Positions 20,782 through 29,939 are shown, counted from the first letter of the stretch. The stretch is DNA of 64,000 nucleotides from Allomuricauda sp. (GCA_030148335.1 JASBTQ010000022.1:1-64000); one strand, 5' to 3'. Program-made: numbers and translations. Notes: generated from the sequence alone by a model not told the origin.

Positions 20782-22058
20782 TACTGGTTATAGGTTATGA
20801 GGGTTTCTTCAGGTTCTGGGGCGGGTTCCATGAATTCTATGCAGTCCAATTGTGCTTTTAGTGGCTCAATGTGCTCTATATATTGTGTGCGGAGCGAATC
20901 TATAATGGGTTCCGCTGATGGGAGCTCCTCTCGCAAGGGATCCACTTGCCTGCCGTTCTTCCAAAAACGATAGCACACGTGTGGGCCTCCCGTATTTCCG
21001 GTCATCCCTATCCAACCGATCACATCTCCCTGACGGACAAAATCGCCCCTTTTCACATTCTGGGCCTTCATGTGAAGGTATTGGGTGCTATAGATGCTGT
21101 TGTGCTTGATCTTGACGTATTTTCCGTTTCCACCCCTTCGAGTGGATTCGGTCACTGTTCCATCTGCCGTGGCAATGATGGGTGTGCCTATCGGAGCGGC
21201 ATAGTCCGTTCCTTTGTGGGGACGCACTTTGTATCCGTAATAGGCTATCCTTCGGGTTAGGTTGTACCTTGATGACAGCCTGTATCCAAACTTGATGGGT
21301 GCCCTTAGAAAAGTGCTCCTCAGGTTATTGGCCTCCTGATCATAGTAATCCAAAATATTGTTGACGGAATCGGTCACATACGGGAAAGCGTAGATAGGCC
21401 TCCCCTTGTGTTCAAAATAGGCCGCCTTTATACGACCACGACCTGCATAGATGCTGTCGTTGATGTATCGCTCATCAAAGATGACCTTGAATTTGTCGCC
21501 CTTTTCCAGTTTGAAAAAGTCGATGGTCCAGGCATAGATTTCCGAAAGTCCGATGGTGACGCTGTAATCCACGCCCAAATTGTCCATGGTCAAGGAAAGG
21601 TTGTTGTCGATGATGCCTCCCACTTCCCTTTCCACCAATTTCACTTTTCGTTTGCTCTTGTAGGCCACGGCACTGTCCCTAAGATCGACCACGGTATAAT
21701 TGATCCTGTCGTCTTGGTAGATGAACACTTTTGCAGCTTCGGAAGTGTCCTTGGACTTAAGAATAAGATAGGGGTTGCCGATTTTGATCTTCCTAACATC
21801 GAAAGTGTCCCTATAGTTTTCGGAAATGGCAGCGATCTTGGGGTAGTCCACTTTGTTTCGGAGCATGAGTTCGCCAAAGCTGTCACCCGATCTTACGGTA
21901 TCGCGGACCACATTGAACTCCTCCAGGTTGAACCCATAATGCAGGACGGGAGGTTTTTCTATCGTTTCCACTATTGCCACTTCATCGACCGGTTCCTTGG
22001 CCTGTTTGCACGACACCAATACCATCAGTGTCAAGATTGCCCCAATACATTTTTGCAT
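20781..22058 (-). CDS. M23 (LytM)-family lipoprotein, HxC variant of the active site
   Basis: This 425-residue lipoprotein (lipobox TLMVLVSC) ends in a peptidase_M23 domain. [14 protein letters not shown] supplies the HxxxD motif and [13 protein letters not shown] the following conserved His. The usual C-terminal HxH (normally HLH) reads PHVCYRFW, so the second His of that motif, normally a zinc ligand, is Cys. Bacteroidota relatives often have this form, so it may be a functional variant or a non-catalytic wall-hydrolase activator. The ATG is chosen over the GTG one codon upstream. It begins 7 nt after the TDO gene and overlaps pgi by one base. Confidence 0.88.
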   Translation of the reverse strand: MQKCIGAILTLMVLVSCKQAKEPVDEVAIVETIEKPPVLHYGFNLEEFNVVRDTVRSGDSFGELMLRNKVDYPKIAAISENYRDTFDVRKIKIGNPYLILKSKDTSEAAKVFIYQDDRINYTVVDLRDSAVAYKSKRKVKLVEREVGGIIDNNLSLTMDNLGVDYSVTIGLSEIYAWTIDFFKLEKGDKFKVIFDERYINDSIYAGRGRIKAAYFEHKGRPIYAFPYVTDSVNNILDYYDQEANNLRSTFLRAPIKFGYRLSSRYNLTRRIAYYGYKVRPHKGTDYAAPIGTPIIATADGTVTESTRRGGNGKYVKIKHNSIYSTQYLHMKAQNVKRGDFVRQGDVIGWIGMTGNTGGPHVCYRFWKNGRQVDPLREELPSAEPIIDSLRTQYIEHIEPLKAQLDCIEFMEPAPEPEETLITYNQ

Positions 22059-22065
22059 CACTATC

Positions 22066-23043
22066 CTAATATTCCTTGTATTCTTTATTTGCCGGGTTAA
22101 ATATATGATCTACCCATTGTTTTCCCCATGTTTCCAATTCCTCTTCGGAATACAAATTTGGGAAAAATATTATTTTCTGAAAACTGGGAGGCAAAAACTC
22201 CTTCCAATTGGTGCCTCCAGTGGCCTCCACTTCCTTGCCCTCCCTCGCCAAATATCGGTAGGCCGAGCCCATGTGCATCAATGGCCAGTTCACATTGGCG
22301 TTGAGGTCCAATTCTTTTAACGCCTTTTTCAGTTCTTCATTGTCCTTGGACGCATCGGGGAGTTGAAGGTATTTGTGGTATATGGTATTGTCCTTCACTT
22401 GGTTGGCTATCCGCAGAAGTCTTGGGGTATAGCGGATCTCGAATTGTTTCAAGGTCAATGTTTTTTGCCCTGTGGCCAAATCGGTCGCCCCTTTTTTCCA
22501 ATAAATCTGTTCAAAAAGCTCCTCAATGCTGTCATTGGATGAAAAAGAATCTCTCACGGAGTGGTGCACCAAGTGTTCCAGCGGTGTTGCGTAAAGTTCG
22601 ATCATCCTGTATTGGGCAGACTGGAAGCCACTGGCCGGGAGCAGTGCCATACGGTAGTGAAGGAACTGTTCCCGCTCCATGCCCTTGATCATGATGCTGA
22701 ACGAGGAGATCAACGCCTTGAAATAGTTGTTGGTTCGGTTCACTTTTTCTATGAAGAACGGAACATCTTGGGATTTGTCTTCCACAATCTGTTTTTGTTC
22801 ATGGAGGATGAGCTTGAAATAAAGCTCGGTGATCTGGTGGTACATGATGAAGATTTCCTCATCGGGAAAATGGGTGCGGGGCACTTGGATGCTCAAAAGA
22901 GTATCCAGATGAATGTAGTCCCAATAAGTAAGGTATCTTTGGTAGAGGAGTCCGTCCAGATAGGAGCTCAGGTCTTGGCCTGAATTTTTGTACTTTTCTT
23001 CAAGTTTGTTGATCTGGGACTGGATTTTTTCACCATTCTTCAT
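22066..23043 (-). CDS. Tryptophan 2,3-dioxygenase family protein
   Basis: The 325-residue protein is all-helical and carries TDO hallmarks: LTYWDYIHLDTLLSIQVP, EEIFIMYHQITELYFKLILHE, and the substrate-pocket SGFQSAQYRMIELY. TDO is a heme enzyme that opens the tryptophan indole ring to N-formylkynurenine, the first step of the kynurenine route. No other kynurenine gene is nearby. The ATG is used. A TTG one codon earlier is unlikely. It is the second gene of the DUF3108-TDO-M23-pgi operon, with gaps of 13 and 7 nt. Confidence 0.88.
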   Translation of the reverse strand: MKNGEKIQSQINKLEEKYKNSGQDLSSYLDGLLYQRYLTYWDYIHLDTLLSIQVPRTHFPDEEIFIMYHQITELYFKLILHEQKQIVEDKSQDVPFFIEKVNRTNNYFKALISSFSIMIKGMEREQFLHYRMALLPASGFQSAQYRMIELYATPLEHLVHHSVRDSFSSNDSIEELFEQIYWKKGATDLATGQKTLTLKQFEIRYTPRLLRIANQVKDNTIYHKYLQLPDASKDNEELKKALKELDLNANVNWPLMHMGSAYRYLAREGKEVEATGGTNWKEFLPPSFQKIIFFPNLYSEEELETWGKQWVDHIFNPANKEYKEY

Positions 23044-23056
23044 CAAAGCCGATCTA

Positions 23057-23836
23057 CTAATTCATTATAATTTTAAACTGGTTCCTCAGTCCATTATAGG
23101 CTTCCAAGTCCGCCTTGAGCGACCCAACGGCCAAATCTGCCTTGATGCGGATGGGAATCTTGTTCAAGTCGTTGGATACCCAAAGGGTAAGACTCTCCTT
23201 TTCCTTGAAAACACGCCCTGATTGAACATAAGGCCTAAATTTAAGACATTCCACTTTCCCAAACTTGGTTTTGATGACTTCTTTTCCCAAATATTTCAAT
23301 TTGAACTGGAACACACCGTCATCATCAAAGAGCATGTCCAAATTGATGGACTGCCCTTCTTCAAACGTCTCCAGATTGTAGTTGTTCCGTAAATGATAAG
23401 AAGCTGATATCAGGTCCTGGATTTGATCGTGCACGGGAATGTCCATTTCCGTCCCGTTCTTATAATCCGTCAGCACGGCCTTTTTCTCATCATAGTCAAA
23501 GTTGATCTCTATGTCCTTGGTGTATCCGCCCTCATCGATCTTACGAATAAATTTATAGGGCTTCCCGTTCCTACGCCCAAAATAGCTCTCGTAGGTGTCG
23601 TCCACCTTAAAGAAGATGCTGGCAAAACCGGTCGTCTTCCCTTTGCCGACCACATGGTAAACTGGAATGCTGTCCAAGGTCTCCGAACTGATGTGCATGG
23701 TGGCATAGCTGGCATTGAGGATCCCATAATGTATCCTGAACTTCAACCACTCCCCCGACTTGAAGGCGGGCTGGAATTTTTGTCCCAGCATCGGGAAGGC
23801 CATGAGCAGGAAAAGTAGGGGCAGTATCTTTTTCAT
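23057..23836 (-). CDS. Exported DUF3108 protein
   Basis: I start at MKKILPLLFLLMAFPMLGQ, a clear signal peptide. The ORF-track extension of 32 residues is upstream non-coding DNA. The 259-residue product is a DUF3108 beta-structured protein (AFKSGEWLKFRIHYGILNASYATM, TLWVSNDLNKIPIRIKADLAVGSLKADLEAY) of the LolA/LolB-like lipocalin-type fold seen across Gram-negatives. It is probably periplasmic, perhaps binding a hydrophobic ligand, which is an inference from fold only. It is the first gene of a four-gene operon ending in pgi. Confidence 0.85.
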   Translation of the reverse strand: MKKILPLLFLLMAFPMLGQKFQPAFKSGEWLKFRIHYGILNASYATMHISSETLDSIPVYHVVGKGKTTGFASIFFKVDDTYESYFGRRNGKPYKFIRKIDEGGYTKDIEINFDYDEKKAVLTDYKNGTEMDIPVHDQIQDLISASYHLRNNYNLETFEEGQSINLDMLFDDDGVFQFKLKYLGKEVIKTKFGKVECLKFRPYVQSGRVFKEKESLTLWVSNDLNKIPIRIKADLAVGSLKADLEAYNGLRNQFKIIMN

Positions 23837-23930
23837 AGGTTTTTTTATGGATATAAAATTAACAAAATCAGTGTTCGGGGCATTTGTTTTACATATACTT
23901 AAACAAAACTTGTTCCAAAATAGTATATAC

Positions 23931-23979
23931 AAAAAAAGCCCAGTCTTAAAACTGGGCTTTTCCTAAATAACCAACCAAA
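23931..23979 (-). terminator. Intrinsic terminator with a 17-nt upstream motif; rest of the 335-nt gap empty
   Basis: AAAGCCCAGT/ACTGGGCTTT forms a 10-bp stem. On the minus strand it ends in seven T and is directly preceded by TTTGGTTGGTTATTTAG. The same 17-mer precedes the terminator near 57.1 kb. It lies about 190 nt after the patatin stop. On the plus strand the motif is followed by a tiny ATG frame (MKNQYLKL), which I do not call a gene. Nothing else is seen between 23837 and 24171. Confidence 0.7.
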
Positions 23980-24171
23980 CTTTAAATTATGAAAAACCAA
24001 TACTTAAAGTTATAAGGGAACCACCCCTTATGTGGAACAAATATACGCCAAGCTTTTGTAGGAAAATGAGTTTTTAACGGACTTTAACTATCCTCCTCCT
24101 TTTTTGATGACCAAAGGCTCCTTTTTTGACAAAATATTAAGAATATTGGGGGTTTTGATAAATTCTTAACA

Positions 24172-26433
24172 CTAGAACCAATATCCCACACTAAAGAAAA
24201 TACTGTCATTTTTTATCTCCGGTGACCAAGAATAATAAATCTGCACAGGGCCCAAAAACGACTCAAACCCATAGCCCAATCCATAACCGGAATAATTGGG
24301 TTGGGTGAACCAGTCCCCGGTCCTGAAAAGATCGTCGGCCACATTGGCAAAGTTGGCCGAGAAAAGGATATGGTTCTTGGGCGCGAAATTATAGTCCAAC
24401 CTGCCAAAAACCTTCACGAAACTGTTCCCGGGTATACTGAGAAAATCATACCCGAAAAACGGTACGAAGTTGTTCACAAAATCATTCCCGAAACCTCCCA
24501 GTCCAAAATCAAACGAGGTCACTTCCGAGGTGCCCAGCTTTACCCCGCCCGAGGCCTCCACATTAAGGCTCAGTTTGTTCACCAAGGGAATCACGGTGCC
24601 CAAACGGCCCTTGGCAATGGAAAACTCCCTGAAATTTTCATTGAAATCCGAAGAGAACAGGTAAACGTGGTAATCGCTGTCAAAAAGAAGTCCTTTTGTG
24701 GGGAAATATTTGTCATCGTAGGTATCCAAGGTAATCTTCCCAAAACCACTGAAATAATTGGAATTTTCAAAATAGGTCCTCTCCGAAGTGGGCGTAGCCT
24801 CAAGGTCCTCCCCCAACTGATTGAGCGTCCTTGTGCTGTATTTCAAGAGTTTGTGCTCTGCACCTATGGTAAAGGCAAACTCTTCCCTGAGGACCGTCTG
24901 CAAATAAATCTGATTGGTCAGATCGGTCACATCTAGGCTGATCCTGCGAATGTTTGGGTCGATCGGAGCATTAAAATTTCCCTGGATCAGTGAAAAATCG
25001 ATCTCTGAATCGAAATCTGTGAACTTGGAATTGATCCCTAAACTCCAATAGTAGCCTTTGTCCAGATAATACTGCATGTTGTATCTGATGTGGTCACCCA
25101 GGATAAAATCAAAAGAGGCCACATCGTCCTTCATCAAAAAATTCTTCTTGGTCAGGTTGATGAGTGCCGCACTTTTGTAGAGGTCATCATAATGTGCGGA
25201 CATTTTGATGAACATCTTGGTGGGGTTCTCCTTTAGTTTCAAGATCAGGTCCGTGCCCAGGCCATTGGACACCAACTCATACCTGATGGCCCTGAAGTTT
25301 CCGGTAGCCGAAAGGTTGTTGATGCCCTGCTTTAGGTCATCGAATGCGATTTTCTCGGCCAGATTGAACCTCAATTTCCCCTTGATATAACCCCTGGTAT
25401 ATTGGTCGTTTCCTCTTATGATCATTCGGTTTACGACCAAACTGTCCATTCCCTGTATCCGCTTTCTGCGGTCAGGGGCATGTTTCTGGGCCTCCGCAAC
25501 TTTCTTTAACTCCTCTATTTTGGCCTTGGCCGCCGCCTCACCACTTTTGACAATCTCCTTGCTCCGACCAAAATCGATCACAGAGAATTCATCGATGGCC
25601 GGCCTGATGTAGATGTCCGTTTCTTCCGATTTCTTCTTCATGTCGTTCACCGTGCGGTAATTGTTGATCTGCAACAATATTTCAGTGGCCGAGGAGAGGG
25701 ATTCCCTTGTGGCCAGATCGTGCTGCACGTCCACCCCAATGATAAAGTCTGCTCCCATCGCCCTGACCCTTTCAATGGGATAATTGTTCACCACACCGCC
25801 ATCGATTAATATTTCCTCTTCAATTTCCGAGGGTTCAAACAGGGATGGAAACGTCCCGCTCGCCACAATGGCCTCTGGGAGGTAACCGTGGTCCAACAAC
25901 ACCTGCTCGCCGGTCTCCACGTTGGTGGCCATGCAGAGAAAGGGGATGGGAAGTTTGTTGAAGTCGTGCACGTCCTTTACATGGAAGAGCAACCGAACCA
26001 GTTCATTATAGATGTTCTGCCCCCCGGAAATGGCCTGGGGAAAGCTCACCTTGAAATTGGTGAACGGCAACGTAAGCGCATATTTCTCTGAATTTTCCTT
26101 TTCGTAGAAAGTCTTGGCACCCCTGGGTACATTGTCCTGGATAAGTCTCGTAAAGTCCGTGACCCTGAAAATGGAGTCCAGCTCCTTGGCAGAATACCCC
26201 GATGCATAGAGTGCCCCAACAATGGCCCCCATGCTGGTCCCACCTATATAATCCACTTTCACCCCGGCCTCCTCGATGACCTTCAGTGCCCCAATGTGGG
26301 CCAAACCCTTTGCTCCGCCCCCACTCAGTACAAGCCCCACTTTGGGAGGCGGGTCGCTGTTCTGGTCTTGGGCCATCCCGAGAACGCCCAATAAAACAAA
26401 CATCAATGTGATCTTTATATGTTTACTGTGCAT
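24172..26433 (-). CDS. Patatin-like phospholipase fused to POTRA and outer-membrane barrel (type Vd, PlpD-like)
   Basis: This 753-residue exported protein begins with a signal peptide (MFVLLGVLGMAQ). The patatin domain at about 30-310 has the oxyanion loop GGGAKG (38-43), nucleophile Ser67 in GGTSMG and the catalytic Asp in IDGGVVNNYP, so Ser-Asp lipase chemistry is intact. A POTRA-like segment follows at about 345-420 (GYIKGKLRFNLAEKIAFDDLKQGI), then a BamA/Omp85-type barrel ending VGYWF. This is the layout of type Vd autotransporters such as PlpD and FplA. It starts 6 nt after uvrC, so the two form an operon. Confidence 0.9.
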   Translation of the reverse strand: MHSKHIKITLMFVLLGVLGMAQDQNSDPPPKVGLVLSGGGAKGLAHIGALKVIEEAGVKVDYIGGTSMGAIVGALYASGYSAKELDSIFRVTDFTRLIQDNVPRGAKTFYEKENSEKYALTLPFTNFKVSFPQAISGGQNIYNELVRLLFHVKDVHDFNKLPIPFLCMATNVETGEQVLLDHGYLPEAIVASGTFPSLFEPSEIEEEILIDGGVVNNYPIERVRAMGADFIIGVDVQHDLATRESLSSATEILLQINNYRTVNDMKKKSEETDIYIRPAIDEFSVIDFGRSKEIVKSGEAAAKAKIEELKKVAEAQKHAPDRRKRIQGMDSLVVNRMIIRGNDQYTRGYIKGKLRFNLAEKIAFDDLKQGINNLSATGNFRAIRYELVSNGLGTDLILKLKENPTKMFIKMSAHYDDLYKSAALINLTKKNFLMKDDVASFDFILGDHIRYNMQYYLDKGYYWSLGINSKFTDFDSEIDFSLIQGNFNAPIDPNIRRISLDVTDLTNQIYLQTVLREEFAFTIGAEHKLLKYSTRTLNQLGEDLEATPTSERTYFENSNYFSGFGKITLDTYDDKYFPTKGLLFDSDYHVYLFSSDFNENFREFSIAKGRLGTVIPLVNKLSLNVEASGGVKLGTSEVTSFDFGLGGFGNDFVNNFVPFFGYDFLSIPGNSFVKVFGRLDYNFAPKNHILFSANFANVADDLFRTGDWFTQPNYSGYGLGYGFESFLGPVQIYYSWSPEIKNDSIFFSVGYWF

Positions 26434-26439
26434 GGTTCA

Positions 26440-28230
26440 CTAATGAAAGGATTTATAAATTTTTTTTGCTTTCGCCATTCCCACAGATTCTGCAAGGCTC
26501 TCCATGGAGGCTTCTTTTATCCGTTTTACAGACTTGAAACTCTTCAACAGTTGTTCCGCCGTTTTCTCCCCGATTCCCTCAATGCCCACCAGCTCAGTGC
26601 CTATGGCTCCCTTGCTCCGCTTGTTCCTGTGGTGCGTGATCCCGAACCTGTGGGCCTCGTTCCGCAATTGTTGGATGATCTTCAATGTTTCCGACCTCTT
26701 GTCCAGATATAAAGGTACGGGGTCTTCGGGAAAATAAATCTCCTCCAACCTTTTGGCGATACCGATGATGGCTATCTTTCCCCGAAGATCCAAGGCTTCC
26801 AAACTTTTCAGGGCTGACGACAATTGCCCTTTCCCTCCATCGATTATGATCAGTTGGGGCAGGGGTTCATCTTCGTTGAGCAACCTATTGTACCTTCTGA
26901 AAACCACTTCTTCCATGCTTGCAAAATCGTCAGGGCCCTCCACGGTCTTGATGTTGAAATGCCTATAGTCCTTCTTGGATGGCTTGCCATCCTTAAAGAC
27001 AACACAGGCGGCCACAGGGTTGCTTCCCTGGATGTTGGAATTGTCAAAACATTCGATATGGGTAGGTTCCACCGAAAGCCGAAGGTCGGCCTTCATCTGG
27101 GCCATGATCCTCTTGGTGTGCCTGTCCGGATCGGTAATCTTGATCTGTTTCATCTTGTCCTGCCTGTAGAAACGGGCATTGCGCTCCGACAGTTCCAGGA
27201 TCCTGCGCTTGTCGCCCAATTTGGGCAAGGTGACCTTTACATCTTCCTCCACCGTCACAGGGAACGGCAGGTAGATTTCCTTCGTACGGGAATGGAATCG
27301 TTGTCGGATCTCGGTAATGGCCAATTGGAGGAGTTCCTCGTCCGTCTCATCCAATTTCTTTTTGATCTCCAGGGTGTGCGACCTGATGATGGCCCCGTGT
27401 GATAATTGCAAGAAGTTCACATAGGCATGGGTCTCATCCGAAATAATGGAAAAAACATCCACATTGTTGATCTTGGGGTTCACCACCGTGGACTTCGCCT
27501 GGTAATTTTCCAGAATATCTATCTTGTCCTTTACCCGCTGTGCCTTTTCAAATTCCATTTTGTCAGCCAGTTCCTTCATCTGCTGCCGGAACGAATGCAG
27601 GGAACTCTTCAGGTTTCCTTTAATGATCTGCCGAATGTCCTCTATCTGGCCGTTGTATTCCTTCTCCCCCTGGAGTCCTTCACATGGTCCCAAACAGTTG
27701 CCCAGATGATATTCCAGACACACCTTGTACTTGCCGGCCTCAATTTTTTCCTCTGAAAGGTCATAATTACAGGTCCGTAGGGGATAAAGGCTTTTCACTA
27801 GTTCCAAAAGGGTCCTCACCGTTTTCATGCTGGTGTAGGGGCCATAATATTCGGAACCGTCCTTGATGAGTTTACGTGTTGGGAAAATCCGTGGAAAACG
27901 CTCATTTTTTATGCAGATCCAAGGATAGGACTTGTCATCCTTGAGCAGCACATTGTAGCGCGGCAACAGTTTTTTGATGAGATTGTTCTCCAACAAAAGG
28001 GCGTCCGACTCCGTAGAGACCACAATATGTTTTATGGTATGGATCTTTTTCACCAATACCCGGGTCTTCCCATATTCCTGCTTTTTGTTGAAATAGGACG
28101 ATACCCTCTTTTTAAGGTTCTTGGCCTTGCCCACATATAGAATTTTCCCTGCAGCATCATAAAACTGGTACACCCCGGGGTTATCGGGCAAGGTGCTTAT
28201 CTGTACATTGATGGATGGTGGGTTGGACAT
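26440..28230 (-). CDS. uvrC: Excinuclease ABC subunit C
   Basis: The 596-residue nucleotide-excision-repair nuclease makes the 3' and 5' incisions with UvrB-bound DNA. It has a GIY-YIG domain at about 12-95 (NPGVYQFYDAAGKILYVGKAKNLKKRV), a UvrB-interacting UVR segment near 200-235, an RNase H-like domain (HIECFDNSNIQGSNPVAACVVF, DGGKGQL) and terminal helix-hairpin-helix motifs (VGIEGIGEKTAEQLLK). Length is normal. It is the first gene in an operon with the patatin gene. A -7-like box lies 36 nt upstream. Confidence 0.97.
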   Translation of the reverse strand: MSNPPSINVQISTLPDNPGVYQFYDAAGKILYVGKAKNLKKRVSSYFNKKQEYGKTRVLVKKIHTIKHIVVSTESDALLLENNLIKKLLPRYNVLLKDDKSYPWICIKNERFPRIFPTRKLIKDGSEYYGPYTSMKTVRTLLELVKSLYPLRTCNYDLSEEKIEAGKYKVCLEYHLGNCLGPCEGLQGEKEYNGQIEDIRQIIKGNLKSSLHSFRQQMKELADKMEFEKAQRVKDKIDILENYQAKSTVVNPKINNVDVFSIISDETHAYVNFLQLSHGAIIRSHTLEIKKKLDETDEELLQLAITEIRQRFHSRTKEIYLPFPVTVEEDVKVTLPKLGDKRRILELSERNARFYRQDKMKQIKITDPDRHTKRIMAQMKADLRLSVEPTHIECFDNSNIQGSNPVAACVVFKDGKPSKKDYRHFNIKTVEGPDDFASMEEVVFRRYNRLLNEDEPLPQLIIIDGGKGQLSSALKSLEALDLRGKIAIIGIAKRLEEIYFPEDPVPLYLDKRSETLKIIQQLRNEAHRFGITHHRNKRSKGAIGTELVGIEGIGEKTAEQLLKSFKSVKRIKEASMESLAESVGMAKAKKIYKSFH

Positions 28231-28266
28231 ACGGTTCTTGGAAAATTACCCTGTTCGACTTTACAA

Positions 28267-28274
28267 CAAAGTTA
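28267..28274 (-). promoter_or_regulatory. Candidate -7 box for uvrC
   Basis: TAACTTTG on the minus strand matches TAnnTTTG fully, about 36 nt before the uvrC ATG. A -33 element is not clear. Confidence 0.4.
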
Positions 28275-28482
28275 TATTTTAATTACCGTGTTTTCTGTTA
28301 AACTTGATTCTTTGCCCTTTTGCATTGATATCTGCCCAGTTTGGATCCATGGAAATGACAACGGCATCAATTTCAATTCTTTCCCCTTTTTGAAGCATGA
28401 CGCCAAAAACTGGGGTTTTCCTCTAAAAAAACTATGGAAAATCCCTAATGGACAATTAAAAAGTGTTAAACTGTTGCAAAAA

Positions 28483-28522
28483 ATGGTGCATTTCACCGAT
28501 AAAAAGTGCATTTCGTGGTAGA
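28483..28522 (+). promoter_or_regulatory. 20-bp direct repeat around GTGCATTTC
   Basis: Two consecutive units contain gtgcatttc at 28486 and 28506, 20 bp apart, inside the otherwise gene-free 28231-28704 interval. The core resembles the GGCATTTCAT repeats bound by the LytTR regulator YpdB in E. coli. Period and placement about 50 nt before a micro-ORF suggest an operator. This is inference. Confidence 0.4.
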
Positions 28523-28567
28523 TTTTAAAATTCTTTTACCTACATTTAACGGTATAAATACAATCCT

Positions 28568-28660
28568 ATGGAAAACTATGTCATCGTTTTGGGAATGTAC
28601 TTGATCTTGATGCTTTTCTTCAAGATATTCTTCTCTGTTTCAACAAGCAAGGGAGAATAA
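28568..28660 (+). CDS. Possible 30-residue single-span membrane micro-protein
   Basis: The ORF reads MENYVIVLGMYLILMLFFKI and continues for ten more residues, a single plausible transmembrane helix with a short charged tail. It is too short for the ORF track. A direct-repeat operator-like element and an AT-rich promoter-like stretch lie just upstream, and the 5-FCL gene starts 44 nt downstream. No family is recognised and chance is possible. Confidence 0.35.
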   Translation: MENYVIVLGMYLILMLFFKIFFSVSTSKGE

Positions 28661-28704
28661 GACCATAGTGCCCCCAGAACAACCTCTAAATCTTCAACAC
28701 CTAG

Positions 28705-29268
28705 ATGTTGAAACATGAACTAAGAAAAAAATACAAGAATCTGAGAGCGGGAATCGATTCATCACAAGCCTCAGATTTTAGTTTGATATTAGCAAACCAT
28801 GTACTCCAAATCCCAATCTGGGATTTTTTTTATTACCATATCTTTTTGAGTATCGAGGAGCAAAGCGAAGTGGACACCCTCCCTATCATCACCCTGCTAC
28901 AAGGGAAGGACAAACACGTGGTCGTGCCCAAGGTGAGCGGCGAAAACTCCATGGACAACTATTTATTGACCGACGGTACTGCCTTCAGAAAAAACAAATG
29001 GGGCATTCCGGAACCTGCGGACGGTATAACGGTTCCCGAAGAAAAAATCGATGTGGTCTTCATTCCCCTTTTGGCGTTTGATTCCCAAGGCCACCGTGTG
29101 GGCTATGGAAAAGGGTTCTACGATGTTTTTTTGGATAAATGCAGAAAAGACACCCTCAAAATCGGCCTATCCTTTTTCGGTGCCGAAGAAGAGCCCATAA
29201 CCGATGTGCATGAAAACGATGTGAAACTGAATTACTGCATTACCCCGGAGAAGGTCTATGCATTCTGA
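28705..29268 (+). CDS. 5-formyltetrahydrofolate cyclo-ligase
   Basis: The 187-residue enzyme converts 5-formyl-THF to 5,10-methenyl-THF with ATP in folate one-carbon metabolism. Family motifs are the N-terminal ELRKKYKNLR, a central KNKWGIPEPADG, and the ATP/Mg loop FIPLLAFDSQGHRVGYGKGFYDVFL. Length is typical. Its ATG lies in an inverted repeat (TTCAACA/TGTTGAA) that could mask initiation. The 3' end overlaps convergent lspA by 13 nt. Confidence 0.93.
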   Translation: MLKHELRKKYKNLRAGIDSSQASDFSLILANHVLQIPIWDFFYYHIFLSIEEQSEVDTLPIITLLQGKDKHVVVPKVSGENSMDNYLLTDGTAFRKNKWGIPEPADGITVPEEKIDVVFIPLLAFDSQGHRVGYGKGFYDVFLDKCRKDTLKIGLSFFGAEEEPITDVHENDVKLNYCITPEKVYAF

Positions 29269-29906
29269 TCGGCGACCTCTTCCTTTTTTTCCGCTTGCTT
29301 GGGAAATGCTTTCTTGTTGAAAACGATTAAAATACCCACCCCTGTACTGATAGCAGTATCAGCGATATTGAACACAGGTTCAAAGAACCGGAAACGATTG
29401 CCCCCCACCGAGGGGACCCAATCGGGCCATGTAGTATCTATCAAAGGGAAATAGAGCATATCCACCACCTTGCCATGGAACAGGCTACCATAAGGGTTAT
29501 CGGAAAAGAGGGTGGCCACCTGGCCATTGCTGTGATCAAAGATCAACCCATAAAAAACCGAGTCGATGATGTTGCCCACTGCCCCTGCAAAAATGAGCGA
29601 AACGGCCAAGATCAAGGTTCTTGGGGATTGCTTTTTCACAATGTCCCAAAGCCAATAGCCAATGCCCAGCACAGCAAAGATCCTAAAAATGGTCAGCACC
29701 AGTTTTCCCGTTGGTTCCGAAATGGGCAAAAAATCGCTCAACTTGGTCCCCCAAGCAGCCCCAGAATTCTCAATAAAATAGATTCTGAACCAAGAAAAGA
29801 TTATTTCTGTTTGTTCGTAAACAAAATTAGTCTTGATATAAATTTTGCTTGCTTGATCTGCAATCAAAATCAAAATAACGACCAACAATGATTTTTTTAG
29901 ACTCAT
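29256..29906 (-). CDS. lspA: Lipoprotein signal peptidase
   Basis: This 216-residue inner-membrane aspartic peptidase removes signal peptides from prolipoproteins, many of which are encoded in this window. The four membrane helices and the two catalytic Asp motifs are visible: GAVGNIIDSVFYG and FNIADTAISTGVG. An N-terminal DQASK motif and an ENSGAAWG motif add support. It is longer than the E. coli protein (about 164) because of the extended periplasmic loop and C-terminal tail seen in Bacteroidota. It sits downstream of ileS, the DksA-like gene and an adhesin-like gene. Confidence 0.95.
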   Translation of the reverse strand: MSLKKSLLVVILILIADQASKIYIKTNFVYEQTEIIFSWFRIYFIENSGAAWGTKLSDFLPISEPTGKLVLTIFRIFAVLGIGYWLWDIVKKQSPRTLILAVSLIFAGAVGNIIDSVFYGLIFDHSNGQVATLFSDNPYGSLFHGKVVDMLYFPLIDTTWPDWVPSVGGNRFRFFEPVFNIADTAISTGVGILIVFNKKAFPKQAEKKEEVADQNA

Positions 29907-29939
29907 CTCTTTAGTAAAGCGGTTGCAAAAATATGGATA

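Noticed and set aside
23991-24017. 8-codon ORF MKNQYLKL after the 17-nt motif
   Set aside because: Too short to support; the minus-strand terminator reading explains the element better.
28288-28521. 77-aa plus-strand ORF and the opposite 79-aa ORF at 28272-28511
   Set aside because: No domain, unusual composition, and they run across the direct-repeat element; the region looks regulatory.
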